A stretch of 64,000 nucleotides of DNA from Erythroxylum novogranatense (Eukaryota; Streptophyta; Magnoliopsida; Malpighiales; Erythroxylaceae): the NCBI GenBank assembly GCA_029891385.1, contig CM057226.1, forward strand, positions 90,776,977 to 90,840,976. Reading direction: 5' to 3'. Below the pieces are notes generated by a model. That model saw only the letters and a program-made list of their open reading frames with translations, was not told the DNA's origin and ran no database searches. Both the position numbers and the translations under genes were made by a program. Shown piece after piece: positions 1 to 12,021 of the stretch. Numbering within the stretch: position 1 is the stretch's first letter; each line of letters starts with the position of its first letter.

Positions 1-1
1 G

Positions 2-1815
2 CCCAACGGAGTTGCTATCCGTTATGGAGGAGTTGGAAATGATGGACATGCTACTGTGGCTAGTCTGCCTTGGTCAGACGTCGTGAGCGAATGTTCGTTG
101 CCTAGCTCTCAAGGTATGGCTTCTGTAGAGATTAGAGATTGATAATGAACTAATAACCAATTTGGTGGAGTTAATCACTGGATGTGTTAAGCCTTGGAAA
201 TATATTTCATTAGCATTTACAGTTGAGAAGAAAATACAAAGCATGAGTTGATGTATATTATCAACGAAATATTCTCAATTCTTCTCTTATCCCTCTCTTT
301 TGGAGCTAAGGATTGTGAAAGTTAGTCTATACTTCGGAGTTTCCTCAGGATAGTCTTGAGAAGAACCAACTGGCTCATTTGATGCCTTTTTGTCCATTCC
401 TTGTTTCCGAGTTCTGTACATGTTTCAAGATTCCAGCTTTAAGATAACAATTTTATTCTGATGTTAGCTGCTCACTTGTTGAATCGAATTTACAGATGAG
501 AAACTTGACGACGTGAATAATGAACAAAGTCTGATAACGCGTGACATTTCAAGAAGGGACATGGCAACTCAGATGAGTCCTGAAGGCACCAATCATTCAT
601 CTACAACAGGATCCTCATCTCCACCTACTAACCCTCCAGAACTGGAGTCTCAGAAAGACAATACATCTAAAATGGAAGTGAGGGAAGTGCGTGTCGACAA
701 AAGATCCACCATGATTAATAGATGGTCAAAAAGACCTTCTTGCATAAGCAATAAAGGATCAGCAGGTTTAAAGGACTACAAGGAAAATTACAGACAAGCT
801 AGGAAGTCATCGTGGGATATTTCAGATGCAGCATCAGACTTTTCCAAGTATGTGTTAATCTCTGCATTTTATTTTGGACAGCCTTCCCAGGACTTTTAGT
901 TTGTAGTTTTCATCAAACAAATGGATTGAACAGCACAAATTTATGAACCATCTTTTAAGGATAGGAAGTATTTTCCTGGTCTATTCCGTGATACAGGAAA
1001 GGTTATGAGCTAAACTCCAAACACAAGCAGCCATATGACCTTGGGGAAGGAATTGAATTTAACGTATGCAACCACAAGTCATAGCCTCATTCTTCATCAA
1101 CTGAAGTCTATCTTCAGTTTTTGATAGATAATGAAAATGCCCATAAGTAACTCTTGTGACTTAAAAGAGGTAAAGAAAGCCTCGTATCTATTGTACTGCA
1201 ACAAGGCTCTTGTCAACTCTGAGACGCATGATAATCGCTTTAAAGAAGTAAAAATGTCCAAGAATGTTTTAACCAAAGACATTGCAATCCTACCATATGT
1301 AAAGTTTTTTATGTCCACTGAAGCTTACCCTCACAATCCGGACATACTCTATGAAGCTTTTGACCTTTTGTGGTCATTTCGACTGCAGGTTACAAAGAGA
1401 GGAAGCCAAGATTACTGCATGGGAAAACTTACAGAAGGCGAAAGCAGATGCAGCAGTAAGAAAACTCGAGGTTGGTTATATTCATGTAGCGCTGTAACAT
1501 TTAGTTGTTAAATAGCGTTTGCAAGCTCCTTTTATTTTGGTTCCAACTAGACTCTCATGTTTATGGACTCCCTTCTCATATATTTGGAACTTATTCTCTA
1601 ATGCTTAGATGAAACTTGAAAAGAAGAGATCATCATCCATGGATAAGATATTGAGCAAATTGAGAAGTGCTGAGATGAGAGCTGAGGAGATGAGAAGCTC
1701 GATATTGGTCCCTAACGATCACCAAATTCCGAAGACGTCCCACAAGTTTCCATTTCTTCACAAGCTTGCTCAGTTCCGTTCGTTAAGCAGCTGTTTTCTC
1801 AGCGATGCTTTATGA
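2..1815 (+). CDS. Remorin family protein, C-terminal part (5' end outside window)
   Basis: Remorins are plant plasma-membrane scaffold proteins of nanodomains. Four exons join in phase: <2-113, 496-847, 1389-1470 and 1609-1815, each bounded by GT/AG. The first exons encode a Ser/Thr-rich, variable, probably disordered region. The third exon opens with LQREEAKITAWENLQKAKAD and runs into MKLEKKRSSSMDKILSKL in the fourth, which is the conserved coiled-coil Remorin_C domain. The C-terminus (about 35 residues, FRSLSSCFLSDAL at the end) is basic and hydrophobic with one cysteine, as expected of the remorin membrane anchor. The start codon and upstream exons lie left of the window. The 541-base intron before exon 1389 could hide a small exon, but the phase joins cleanly without one. 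No frameshift or nonsense codon is seen. The gene is convergent with the RRM gene that follows. Confidence 0.88.
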
Positions 1816-2580
1816 TGTTCAGGCCATATCCTGCTGCTCTGTTCTCCCTACCTGGCGGCTCTATCTCGTAGCCCAAGTTCAAGTTTTGTATAGAACCGTA
1901 ATTTTCGACACTTCTGTACTCAGAAATTTGCTACGCGTGCAAATTCTTTGAGCTGTATTAATCCAGGTAGAGTCATCCTGAATTGTTTAATTTAGAAAAC
2001 CATTCAATAAGATATAAGACCACAACTTCAAAGGCAATATTGAAATGTTTGTCCCTGGGAAGCCTGAACTGCTTGCTGGTTACAGGCACAAGGCCTTCAA
2101 CGCAACACTTACTAGAGTGATCATCATGGACAACAGGATTCCAGCCTGACCAAAATTTATAAAGCAAGGAGATATCTAGCACATTTAATGTCACCAGTAG
2201 CTACGTTGTCTTTTTGCTTCTTGTTACACTTCTTTTTCTTTTTCCTTTTTTGAATTGTTTCTTAAAGTCTTGTGTCTGTAGTTGCAAATGACGTGTATCA
2301 AAATAGCAAAGTTGGTAAATGACACAGTGTACTACCCGAAATGGTAAGGTTCCAGCACAAACCCACATGTAATCTTTGGATTCCTTCTCATATTGAGCAG
2401 GACCACAATGATACTACAGTACAGCAGAAGTTCAGCAGGGAAGATAGATTGTTAACATGAAACAGTTCAAATTATTCAGAGGTAATTCCGGTCCTAAACC
2501 TAGCACTTGCCCTCATCTCCTTGTAAACCAGTTACAATCGTAGGGCCAATTGATCATTGTTGGAGACCACGTGCGCATGG
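1816..2580. other. 3' UTRs and spacer between two convergent genes
   Basis: This stretch must hold the 3' UTR of the remorin gene (+) and of the RRM gene (-), which meet tail to tail. No ORF with family resemblance is visible. A T-rich run near 2219-2260 is compatible with an A-rich tail signal region on the minus strand. I could not place the polyadenylation sites. Confidence 0.6.
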
Positions 2581-5500
2581 CTAATATGGTCTATACCTCC
2601 AATCTGCTCTCGAAGGTCTAGCACTCCCAATGCCATAACCCCACTGCATGGCAAATAACGACTTATTTAAAACAATATGCTATGCGAGACACATTCTGTT
2701 ATCCACTACTGTAACGTCTATCTTTTCTATACGATGAAAATAAGTGAAGAGCTGTAAGGAAACTTGAGCTATGTTTCAATTTTCTCTTTATTCGTTGCTA
2801 TACTTACATCATCAAAAGTCAGGCTTCCATACATCCTACCAAAGTTGCGCATAGGACCACCATAGGCCCCAAAAGGTTCAGGGCCATTCATCATAAACGG
2901 TCCACTAGGGCCAGCATCATCAAGAGGTGTGGCTGAATCTATAGCAACCTGGATCGAAAGTTTAGATCATAAAAATCATCCACCGAAAAAAGAAAACCCT
3001 AGACAGATTTTTGTATGATTTTGTGTTATGGCAAGGCTAGGTAAACAGAAGTTTCATGGACTACCTGATGCCCACATATCTCATGGGATCTTCGAGACAC
3101 ACGATCTGCTACACCTTCTTCAGCAAATGTTACAAACCCAAAACCTCTATGACCACTCCTCTTTGGGTCCTACTCTTGTGGAGTATTTTCAATGTTCATC
3201 AGGCTGACTCAAAATTATGACTCAACATTACAGTAAAGCAACTGCAACATACCTTTGGAACATAAACATCTAATATATGGCCAAATCTACCAAAATACTG
3301 CCGCAAGTCTTCTGCAGTTGCTTCCTGTGGAAGCCTGCCAACAAAGATCTTTTTGCCCATCCCTCTAGCAGGCTCTCCTCCTACCAAATGAGAAGAGAAA
3401 TAAATATGGAAATCATTAATAGAATGAACAATGAAGAACATAATTTGTAATTGCACCAACTTCCGTAAAATGAGCCTGGATGGTCATATAAGGTAGGAGC
3501 TCCTAGTGCTGCATATCTAGTTGCTGCAGAAATATATGCATTGTATGCACCATAACCACCATGAGACATTCTTCCTACGGGCCTGAAATCATCTTCCTGA
3601 CAATACAGAGTTAACATTAACTTAACCTCTGAATGTAGAACTTATCAAGGGCTATTGCAATATACATATCCTGGAACTAACAAATGCATTTGAAGTTATA
3701 ATTTAAGAGGAAGAGCATTCAATCACGGATATAAAACTAGGTTGATATGTTAGAACATGCCTTTGGTGTTGCTCGATCAACAACAACAGTAGAACCTTCT
3801 AATTCATGTGATTCAGCCATCAAATTGTCCACAGAATCTGCAGCATGGAAAAGGGATTATTCCTATGAATTGCAACATAAAGATGGCAATATTTGAAAAC
3901 AAATGCAATTTCCAAAGAAAAAGTTGGCAAAGCAACCATTCTTTCGTTTTATTCTGTTTAGGGGGATAAGGAAGGGGGAATTAGCAACCATGAAAAGCCA
4001 AAGGACTGTACACAATATGGAAAACAAAGCAAAGGATGCATGAGGAATGACATCAGAGCATGCACAACAATGATATTAGTGGTCTGACCTGCATTTGCAA
4101 ATGTGATAAATCCTATCCCACGATGTGTTTTTGAGTTATGGTCCTGTGCACAGCATCGGTTAACAAATACTCTGTTAAAATAACAGGGGAGAAAAACCAC
4201 AACTATTTATTGGTGTAAGCAAGCAGTGTGAAATGAAATAGAGAAATAGAGAGATGACCTTTGGCATATATAAATCTATTATCTCGCCATATTTCTCAAA
4301 ATGACTGCAAACAAAAAGTGTATATACAATTATGCCTATTCCACATTTGACTTAATAAATAATATACAATGATAAAAACAAAAAAAAGTTAAAACAATCA
4401 GAAGATCTCCCTGGCCATGTCATGATCCTTTACCTACGAAAAGTTGCTTCAGTCACAGCTGGTGCTATCCTGGCAACAAATATCCTGGTCACTTTTTTTG
4501 CAGGGGCCCTCATTTCTTCCTGCCAAATGAAACAAGTAACTGGTATACAAGTGCTGCTACATTGTATCGGCATATAAAATATCCATAAATTCTAAAAAGA
4601 CAAAGATAGAAGGTTGTAAAATTAGTTCACAATTTTGAAATCAAACCTTTGGAGTAGCTACTTTTACTTCCAACATTCTTTTTCCAAGAAAGTGTTCGCT
4701 TGATAGTGCATTCTATGAAAACAAAAATGTCAAAAGCATGTCAACTTAGGAAACAAGCTCCATTTCACAAAAGAGCTGATAATAACCTTGGCATCTTCCT
4801 CTGACACAAATGTCACATATCCAAAACCACGAGATCGACCAGATGACCGCTCCTGAAAATGCAATGAAAAACAATGAATTTATCCCCACAAAAAAATTTT
4901 GATGTATTGATATCAATAATCCACAATTATGACGTGGAACAACCAAGCTGTACATCTGTTGCCTGCAACAATCTAAATATTTTAGATTATCACAACTCCA
5001 TCACAAATGAGCTTTAAATCCAAGTAGGATATATCAACCTTAAGACCTTAAATTTCTCAATATCTACTTCTATCTTGCCTAGAATGCTGCTAATTGCAGT
5101 AAGCACTAACAAATGCATTAGGTAGGAACAGCAGCACTCCACTAAGCCAAGACAAATTGTTGATCCCAACACCAGAACAACAAATAATTTAATTTCAAGC
5201 AATCAAACTGCTAAGAAACTAGAACCAAATCATTACTTAGCTCCAGAAAGAAAGTCCCTCTTGTTAAAGGTTTGGTAGATGAAAAATGTTAGAAAACATG
5301 CTTATAATGGTTTCAATATCACTTTGTCCATGGTAAATATAAGGCCTTCACAAGTTATTAATTTTTATAACATTCACCGTCAATGGTTCCATATGCTACT
5401 GTGCAATAAACACTTTCCAAGTGAAGCATTTTATCCACTAAACCAAATCGCCTCATGCAATAATTAGGACAAGATACTTCCAGCGTCAAAATTTCAAGCT

Positions 5501-6016
5501 GTAAAGCCCAACCACAGAAAGACGGGTGAAGAAGAATATTAAAAACAGAAATCAAACGTTATAAAAGCAAATTCAAATGTAAGCAAGACGTCCGCAGGTA
5601 TAAAACATAAAAAACAAAAATTCAACATGCATACAAAAGCTGCAATGTAAATTCAAGCACAACTTAAAAATACAAGCCTGGCGTCCACAAGCTGCTATGC
5701 TGTCCAACGAATCATTACAGTAAAGCACAATTGTCCAAACATGAATATTCATCAAACCAATTAATGCAGCTGGAGTTCATAAAGGTCTAAAGTGAAAATG
5801 GCCAACCTTCATGACAATACAATCCTCTAATTCCCCAAATTTGCTCATATATTCTCTTAAACCTTCTGTATCCACTTCCCAAGGAATGCCAAGAACCTAC
5901 AATAAACAATCACACAAGAACATATCAATCAATCAAACCCACATAGAAAAATCAAAACTTCATCAATTATTTGCAAAGTGCAACGACGAAAAACTAACCA
6001 CAAGCTTTCGCTCCAT
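2581..6016 (-). CDS. Three-RRM RNA-binding protein, AT4G36960-like, 13 exons
   Basis: A complete 358-residue protein can be assembled from thirteen exons: 6016-5999, 5896-5807, 4852-4787, 4712-4647, 4519-4434, 4304-4259, 4143-4089, 3837-3761, 3596-3461, 3380-3253, 3169-3065, 2948-2808 and 2643-2581. Every junction keeps frame. RRM1 covers about residues 2-77 (RNP1 RGFGYVTF, 44-51), RRM2 about 90-165 (RGIGFITF, 132-139) and RRM3 about 223-299 (RGFGFVTF, 264-271). The linker contains GGYGAYNAYISAATRYAALG, and the tail is Gly/Met/Tyr-rich ending RADWRYRPY. From memory, the linker and tail match Arabidopsis AT4G36960, an hnRNP-like nuclear RNA-binding protein of poorly known role that is slightly longer. 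The intron after 3761 begins with GC instead of GT. Start choice: MERKLVVLGIPW aligns with the family N-terminus. The long 5' leader carries a CT tract. Confidence 0.92.
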
Positions 6017-6441
6017 GAGGAATTAAGAGCAATTTGCGCAGTAGACAAAAGGGGTATCAGAGAAACGGAGATGGAGAAACCCAAACCCTCAAAAAACCAG
6101 GTGAAGGAGAGTAAATCGCTCTCGAACCTCTCTGATGACTAACAACCCTCTTCTCTCTCTCTCTCTCTAAAACTCTCACACTCCTCTTCCTCTTCCTCGT
6201 CGCTCCCTGCACATGACAAGCACACCTCTTTCTCACAAACAAACGTCATCGTCATCGTCATCATCATCTTCATCTAATACCAAAATCTAATTCACCGTAC
6301 GTTAATTCCTCAATTTACACGAACCAAAATTTGGATCTTTCACCAAAATTTGGATCTTTACAAGAGAAAAGAAGAAAGATTAAATCTTTTTGGAAACATG
6401 TGATTTTAACCATGAATTTACCCGCTCGCTGACCTTTTTCG
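6017..6441 (-). promoter_or_regulatory. 5' leader and probable promoter of the RRM gene
   Basis: This region lies directly upstream of the RRM start codon. It contains a CT tract (GA on the coding strand, 6152-6168) and a TCA/TCG-type trinucleotide run (about 6245-6273), both common in plant 5' UTRs and core promoters. No clear TATA box was identified, so the transcription start is not placed. The assignment is by position only. Confidence 0.45.
6152..6168. repeat. CT dinucleotide microsatellite
   Basis: About 8 CT units lie in the presumed 5' UTR of the RRM gene (GA on its coding strand). Confidence 0.85.
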
Positions 6442-6851
6442 ATGGAATCGAAAGTTTCAAAAGAAAACCTTAAATTTCAGGACTCACCTCTCTCCCTCCC
6501 TCTCAAATCCCTCTCTGACCTCTCCTCACCTTCCTCTAAACCTCTCGTTCCTTCGCTTGCACGCGCCTCCTCTGTCTCGCTTCGACCTCCACCAGCCACT
6601 ACCGAAGTTGGTGCCCTGTTTTAGAACTGACCAGCAAGTGAGTTAATACTATGATGGGCTGGCTCTTAACAACCCACACCCCGACCACAGGACTATTCTT
6701 AGCTAGATGAGACCAGCCCAGGTTTCTGCTACCTCATTCTAACTCTTCTTGCCTATTCGATTGCTCCCACTTCTTGTGGAATATTTATTTTGGACTTTCA
6801 TTTCTTTTATATTTTTATTTATTTATTTACTTTTTTTTCTAAGATTTTCAC
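6442..6851 (+). other. Spacer with a 60-codon Ser/Pro-rich ORF of doubtful status
   Basis: An ATG at 6442 opens 60 codons ending at 6624, rich in Ser, Pro and Leu. It is divergent from the RRM gene. I recognise no domain. It could be the 5' end of a gene truncated by the retrotransposon at 6852, or chance. The remainder to 6851 is T-rich non-coding DNA, with nothing else seen. Confidence 0.2.
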
Positions 6852-7194
6852 TGATTTTGCTTGATTTTGTTGAGGCTGAACGTTGCTATTTGGATTCATG
6901 AGATTGTCGTCTTAAGTGAGAATCTTTAGAAACAACACAAGCACGGGAGTCAGATCCGTGAGCCCTCCAAACACTCAAGTTAGTCTTTTGGTGAGGGTTT
7001 AGGTCGCTGTAAAACATAGAGAATTAGGGTTCTAATGTCATACCTGTATTATGGCAAAGTGATACCTTATATATAGAATACTAGGTTTAGTTCTTCACGT
7101 ATGCAGGGGAGGTTTCTGCAAATGGGCCAGGTTTCTGCGAATGGGGCGTGGACGCATGGACCCGAACCCGGGCCTAGCACGGCCGACCCAGCCA
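6852..7194 (-). repeat. 3' LTR of the Tat-type element
   Basis: This 343-bp copy shares long blocks with 13731-14081, for example around AGGGGAGGTTTCTGCAAATG and CTAGCACGGCCGACCCA. On the minus strand it begins TGGCTGGG and is preceded by a purine-rich tract (minus strand of about 7195-7211). Confidence 0.85.
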
Positions 7195-7867
7195 TAAGCT
7201 CCCTACTCCTCGAGTCTGACCAAGGAGAAGGGTCGAAGGAGTACATAAGGATCTTGAAGCTCGTCTGTGGGATAGCTTGTGGTAGGCCCGATCGGTCGGA
7301 TATCAATGCACAACGCATGATTGCTCGTGTTAGGATTGGTTGGTTGAGTGTCTCGATCGGTTGGCATCGATGCGTATCGCATGATAGCTCGTACCAAGAT
7401 AGATCGGCCGAACAACGACACTGAGCGCGTGAAGGCACTTGGTTTAATCATTACTGACGGCGCGTGACCTTTGACAGATTTTCAGAATTTGAAACGAAAC
7501 GCCTCTGTAATCATTGTGCAGCTGTCACGTACGTCCTTTCAACTGTTGCGCCGCTCTGGATTTCTAATAACCCTAATTCACCTCAGCTCAGATTCTGCCA
7601 CGTGTCTGAGCTTGGCTCGGATTTTCTCCATGCGTCAAGCGTTGGTTGGAACGTCCATCCAGCTGATCTCCAATAAATACTCGGGATCGACAGACTACAG
7701 ACTTTCTACTTGCTTTGTTCTACGGCTTTCATTCTGCTTTCATTTGCACCTTCTTGCCTACAGTCTCCGGAGTTTTCTTTCAACCGATGTTCAAATTCCC
7801 AACTTCTATCTCCAACTAGGTACGTCCTTTTTCTTCGCTTCTTCCTCAAAATTTCGTCTTTGTAAAT

Positions 7868-10033
7868 ATGTCATCAACCATTCCTAGAAGTGGGGTTAGC
7901 CCTAGGGGTGAAACCGCCGGGAGGGCCTCCCAACCAGTCGGGCCGCTTGAAGTGGTGATACCGGGGGTGAGAGTTATTGAGGGAGTCACGGTGAGCGACC
8001 GGAAGGATGGGCTGGTCGTTGAGGAGCCGCCGAAAGAAGAATCAACGATGACCTTGGGGGAGCTGAATCGGTCGATTATCAGGAACAATATCCCTTTGTC
8101 CTGGGGACCTAGGCTGGCTTCCGAGGAGGAAAGGATCCACAGCAATTTGGGAGGATATTTTGCTATTTCTGACAGTTTCTTCTTGGTCGGCGGAATGAAG
8201 CTTCCGTATGCCCTGATCATTGATGAGGCGTGCGCCGACTACCAATTGAGGCCGAGCCAAATTCCTCCGAATGGATGGAGGTTCATTAGCGGTTTGACCT
8301 TGCTGTGCCATCAGTTCGACTGTCCGCCTTCGGTCGACATCCTATGCCATTTTTTGAGGATGAACCAGAGTTCGAGCAGTAGGGTCGGGATCCCCTATTT
8401 GCAGTACAGAGACGCTCGATATTGCCCGACCGGAACGGCCTCAAAAATCCAATCTTAGCGGACGAAGTACTTTTTTGTGAGGTCTCCGGGATCTTCCTTT
8501 GAGTCTCGGCCGTGGAGATACCCTCTTGCCGAGCGATGGAACGATGCATAGAGCTTATCTCTTACTAGTGTAGAGTGGGAGGTAGTCGATCGCATTAAGG
8601 GGCTCGGTCGGTATGACTTCGATCGGTTCATTTTGGGATATCACTGGGGGGCCTTGGGCGATTCCTTCCTAATCGACCATCCGCCCCGAATTAGCGGGCT
8701 AGGAGAAGAAACTGCCCCCTCTGGTTGATTCCACGTGGTTAAACTATTTATTGTATTTGTTTCGATTTTTAACCTGTTTTTATTTATGTGCAGCCATGGC
8801 AAGGTTTGACGATTTTGTCGGACCCCCCGTCTCCCTAAATCCAAAAGGCAGGCCAAGGGGCCTAGAGCTTCTTCGAAGGTGAAGAAGCAGAGGAAGGAGG
8901 GAGAGGTCAGCGAGGGCGCCGCTCCGCCAATGGAGTTAGGCCGATCTACAGTGTGGCTGCCCCTCCACCCGCTGAAGACCGTCCTGGAGTGTCGGCGTCA
9001 TTGTCGGTCTTGCACATGAGTGCGGACCGAGCAGGTTCAGAGGAGGAAGAAATGGAGCCTCCACTCAAAAGGAAGAGGACCGCTCGGAGTGCCGGTCGGT
9101 CGTCCATTCAGTAGGAGAGGAGAGTTGGGGAAAAGCAAGCACCCCGGTCGGATAAGGCTAGGAGTTCGCGATCAGTCTTGACAAGGCTGTGTCGCTTAAG
9201 GACGATAATGTGGCTCTGCAAATTACCCAGAAAGTCGTTCCTCCTGTGGACGAGAGGTTTTTGGAGATGCTGGATAATAAAGAGCTGATGGCTCGTCTCG
9301 TTCGCAGCTGCGTCAGGGATATGGCGTACGCCTCTGAGATGTATCAACGTCTTGATAAGCTCGATGGAGTGAAGCAATAAGTGGATCGGGAGGTTCATGA
9401 CCTTCTCGAGCAAGTTAATACTCTAAGAGGTGAACTCGCAGAGGCGAAGGAGGGGCAGGACATCTTGCGAGCTCAACTCTCTTCAGTTGAGGAGGAGAAG
9501 AAACTTTAAGAGGAGGAGATGAGCGTTTTGAAAGCTCGACTCGCTACGAGGGAGGAGGAAAAGAGCGGGGTGATTGTGGCGAAGGACGGGCTGGTCAAGG
9601 AATGTAAGGACTTGGCCAAGGAATGTAAAAACTTGAAGAGGAAGGTGGAGACGGAGCAGGAGCTTCGATCAAAATTCCTCCAGGACTGTTATGAGGCGGT
9701 GAGGGACAGACTGAGGGCCGAGGATAAACTGAAGGAGCTTCAAGGCTCCGTCAAAAAGCAGAGGGTTGAGGCGATCAAGCGATGGAAAAGGCAATTCCTA
9801 CATGGGAAGTGCTTAGAGTTCGCTTGCGACTTGACCCTTTCGGTCCTGAAGAACTGCCATATGTCTGCATCCCTGACGGGTCGGTCGGTCCTCCATTCGA
9901 GGATTATGCCGAGCCGATGCTTCCTGTCGCTCTCGGCCTTTCTCTGGAAGAAGTGAGGGAGATAGCTGAGGGAGAACACACGTCGGTTTCAGATGAGGAG
10001 GTGGACCTCGTACGAGCGATCTCACGGGGGTGA
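7868..10033 (+). pseudogene. Antisense ORF (aORF) of the Tat-type element, broken
   Basis: The first segment, 7868-8458, is open for 196 codons. It resembles the plant 'putative gypsy type transposon' family (PF04195-like, assigned from memory): a central part with GGMKLPYALIIDEACADYQL, then LRPSQIPPNGWRFISGLTLL and a hydrophobic helix region. Beyond a stop at 8456 the similarity continues in pieces: 9189-9380 (stop at 9378), then a highly charged coiled coil from 9519, shifting frame near 9780 to end at 10033 with an acidic tail. The strand is opposite to gag. A TATA-like AATAAATA at 7672-7679 lies about 190 bases upstream and could drive it (inference). Such ORFs are known in Tat elements, but their function is unknown. 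This copy is inactive as a full-length protein. Confidence 0.65.
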
Positions 10034-10344
10034 CTCTCCGGTTCTTCCTGCAGGCTCTGGTCCTGCCTCGGATACTTTGCCGACCTCCCCTTTGCCGACC
10101 TTCCCTTCTGCTGATCCATCTGGTGGCCCTTCCTCTCCTCCCGAAGGATCAAAATGATTGTTTCCCCTTGTAAGGCTCATCTGGTCGGGCTTGTGACCAG
10201 AGCTTTAACCCAAAGAAATAGAAGCTCCTTTGTTTTTCATTACCTCCTTTATATGTCATGTTAAAGATTAGACGATCCTTTCGAATAGCAGGTAGTCAAC
10301 GAGTGCACTCGATGTGCGTTGATCGGGTGAATTTGGTCGAGCGA

Positions 10345-11020
10345 TAATGAGGTCGTGCGATCCAAGATTTTGTCTTGGCATCTTGGCCGAGCGAGGTAGA
10401 GGCCGAGCGATCCAAAATCTTGTATTGGCATCGCCTGATAGAGAGTGGTCGAGGCCGAGCGATCCGAGATTCATCTTCTCGGCATCGCCTGGTTCCAAGG
10501 ATCTTGTCTTGGCAACCTGGCCGAGCGTGGTCGAGGCCGAGCGATCCAAGATTCATCTTCTCGACATCGCCTGGTTTCAAGGATCTCGTCTTGGCAACTT
10601 AGCTGAGCGTGGTCGAGGCCGAGCGATCCAAGATTCATCTTCTCGGCATCGCCTGATTCCAAGGATCTCGTCTTGGCAACCTGGCCGAGCGTGGTCGAGG
10701 TCGAGCGATCCGAGATTCATCTTCTCGGCATCGCCTGGTTCCAAGGATCTCGTCTTGGTAACCTGGCCGAGCGTGGTCGAGGCCGAGCGATCCAAGATCT
10801 CGTCTTGACATCGCCTGGTTCCAAGGATCTTGTTTTGGCAACCTAGTCGAGCGTGGTCGAGGCTGAGCTATCCGAGATTCATCTTCTCGGCATCACCTGG
10901 TTCTAAGGATCTTTTCTTGGCAACCTGACCGAGCGTGGTCGAGGTCGAGCGATCCGAGATTCATCTTCTCGGCATCGCTTGGTTTCAAGGATCTTGTCTT
11001 GGCAACCTGACCGAGCGATG
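10345..11020. repeat. 82-bp tandem repeat array, about 8 units
   Basis: The anchor GAGCGATCC (or a close variant) recurs at 10457, 10539, 10621, 10703, 10785, 10865 (GAGCTATCC) and 10947. Spacing is 82, 82, 82, 82, 80 and 82 bases. Degenerate units flank it on the left, and the array ends near 11020. Each unit also contains TCGTCTTGGCAACCTGG and CGAGCGTGGTCGAGG. Because 82 is not a multiple of three, long apparent reading frames here are by-products of the repeat. It sits between the integrase tail and the antisense ORF of the element. Confidence 0.95.
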
Positions 11021-11218
11021 TTAATGGAATCTTCTCCTTTTGAACAGTTTAGCAAGATTTTGCTTGCCAAGAAATTTGAAACCCCTTTATTGACGATGAT
11101 AGGGTGTGGGCTGTTTAAAAACCTGACTGGCAGGGCCAGAAAAAAGGTACCCACAAGTTGTGTACAAGAGTATAAATAATAATAAACAAAGAAACAAATG
11201 AACTAAAATAAAGCTTAT

Positions 11219-11407
11219 CTATTGGTAGAACGTCTTCAGGTTTTGAGAATTCCAGGGCAACGGTAAAATCTTCCCGTTCGTATCGCACAGGATGTACGAA
11301 CCGTGTCTGGCTTATTCGACCACTTGATAGGGTCCTTCCCATGTCTGACGGAGTTTCCCAGGATGCTTTCCAGATGCCTCGACCTTTCTCAAAACGTACC
11401 CACCGAC
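11219..11407 (-). pseudogene. Residual integrase C-terminus of the Tat-type element
   Basis: On the minus strand, just past protease and in another frame, about 60 codons read GGYVLRKVEASGKHPGKLRQ and then TWEGPYQVVE, with a stop (TAA) after VVE, and finish with PWNSQNLKTFYQ and TAG at 11221-11219. This is the usual end of gypsy integrase. Nothing of the zinc-binding region, catalytic core, reverse transcriptase or RNase H lies between it and protease. The junction near 11408 therefore marks a large internal deletion. GGTCGG occurs on both sides of it, which could have served as microhomology. Confidence 0.8.
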
Positions 11408-11409
11408 CT

Positions 11410-11955
11410 TTATGCCGACCGGTCTTCTTCATCCAGTATAACCCGCTGAGTCTCTTCTGAAGGGTTCATCTTCTCAGTTTCTTCGTCGGCTCTTGCGTCA
11501 AGGGAACTTGTTAAAACTACCGCCCCATCAAGGGTCCTCGTTTCTGCCATGTAGCACTCCCTAGCAATTCTTTGCTGGCCCCTGACAATACCGACCCCAT
11601 GAGGTGTTGGGAACTTCATCGCTTGATAGTAGGTTGAGACAACTGCTCTGAGGGCATTTTGGGTGGCTCTTCCTATTATCGCGTTATATGCTCCGCCAAA
11701 TTTCACGACCAGGAATTCGACTTTCCTCTCTTTTTGACATGGCCTTTGTCCAAATTTTACTTTAAAAAAGACTCGGGCAAATGGGTAGGCTAATGCTCCA
11801 GTTACCCCTTTAATAGGTCCCTCTATTGGCAATAGTCGCTCTTCCGGTATTTCTATCTGCCTAAACGCGTCATAATATAGTAGATCGACCGAGCTACCTG
11901 TGTCAATCATTACCCGCTTCACCTCACTACCATCTATATTCAGGGTGGCCACCAA
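11410..11955 (-). pseudogene. Retroviral-type aspartic protease of the Tat-type element
   Basis: The protease domain is open over about 180 codons: VMIDTGSSVDLLYYDAF carries the catalytic DTG motif, followed by the expected GGAYNAIIGRATQNALRAVV flap and dimer region. In Gypsy elements this aspartic protease cleaves the Gag-Pol polyprotein. The frame upstream toward gag is interrupted. Downstream it runs directly into the fused integrase tail. The domain looks intact, but there is no pol to process. Confidence 0.8.
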
Positions 11956-12021
11956 AGCATCATCATGAGGACAGCTAACACCTTCCAGGTCAGACTCGTC
12001 AAACGAGATCGTCTCATTAAC

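Noticed and set aside
10268..11154. Many long overlapping open frames on both strands
   Set aside because: They are produced by the 82-bp tandem repeat, which lacks stops in several frames. The unit is not a multiple of three, and the predicted peptides are repetitive with no family resemblance.
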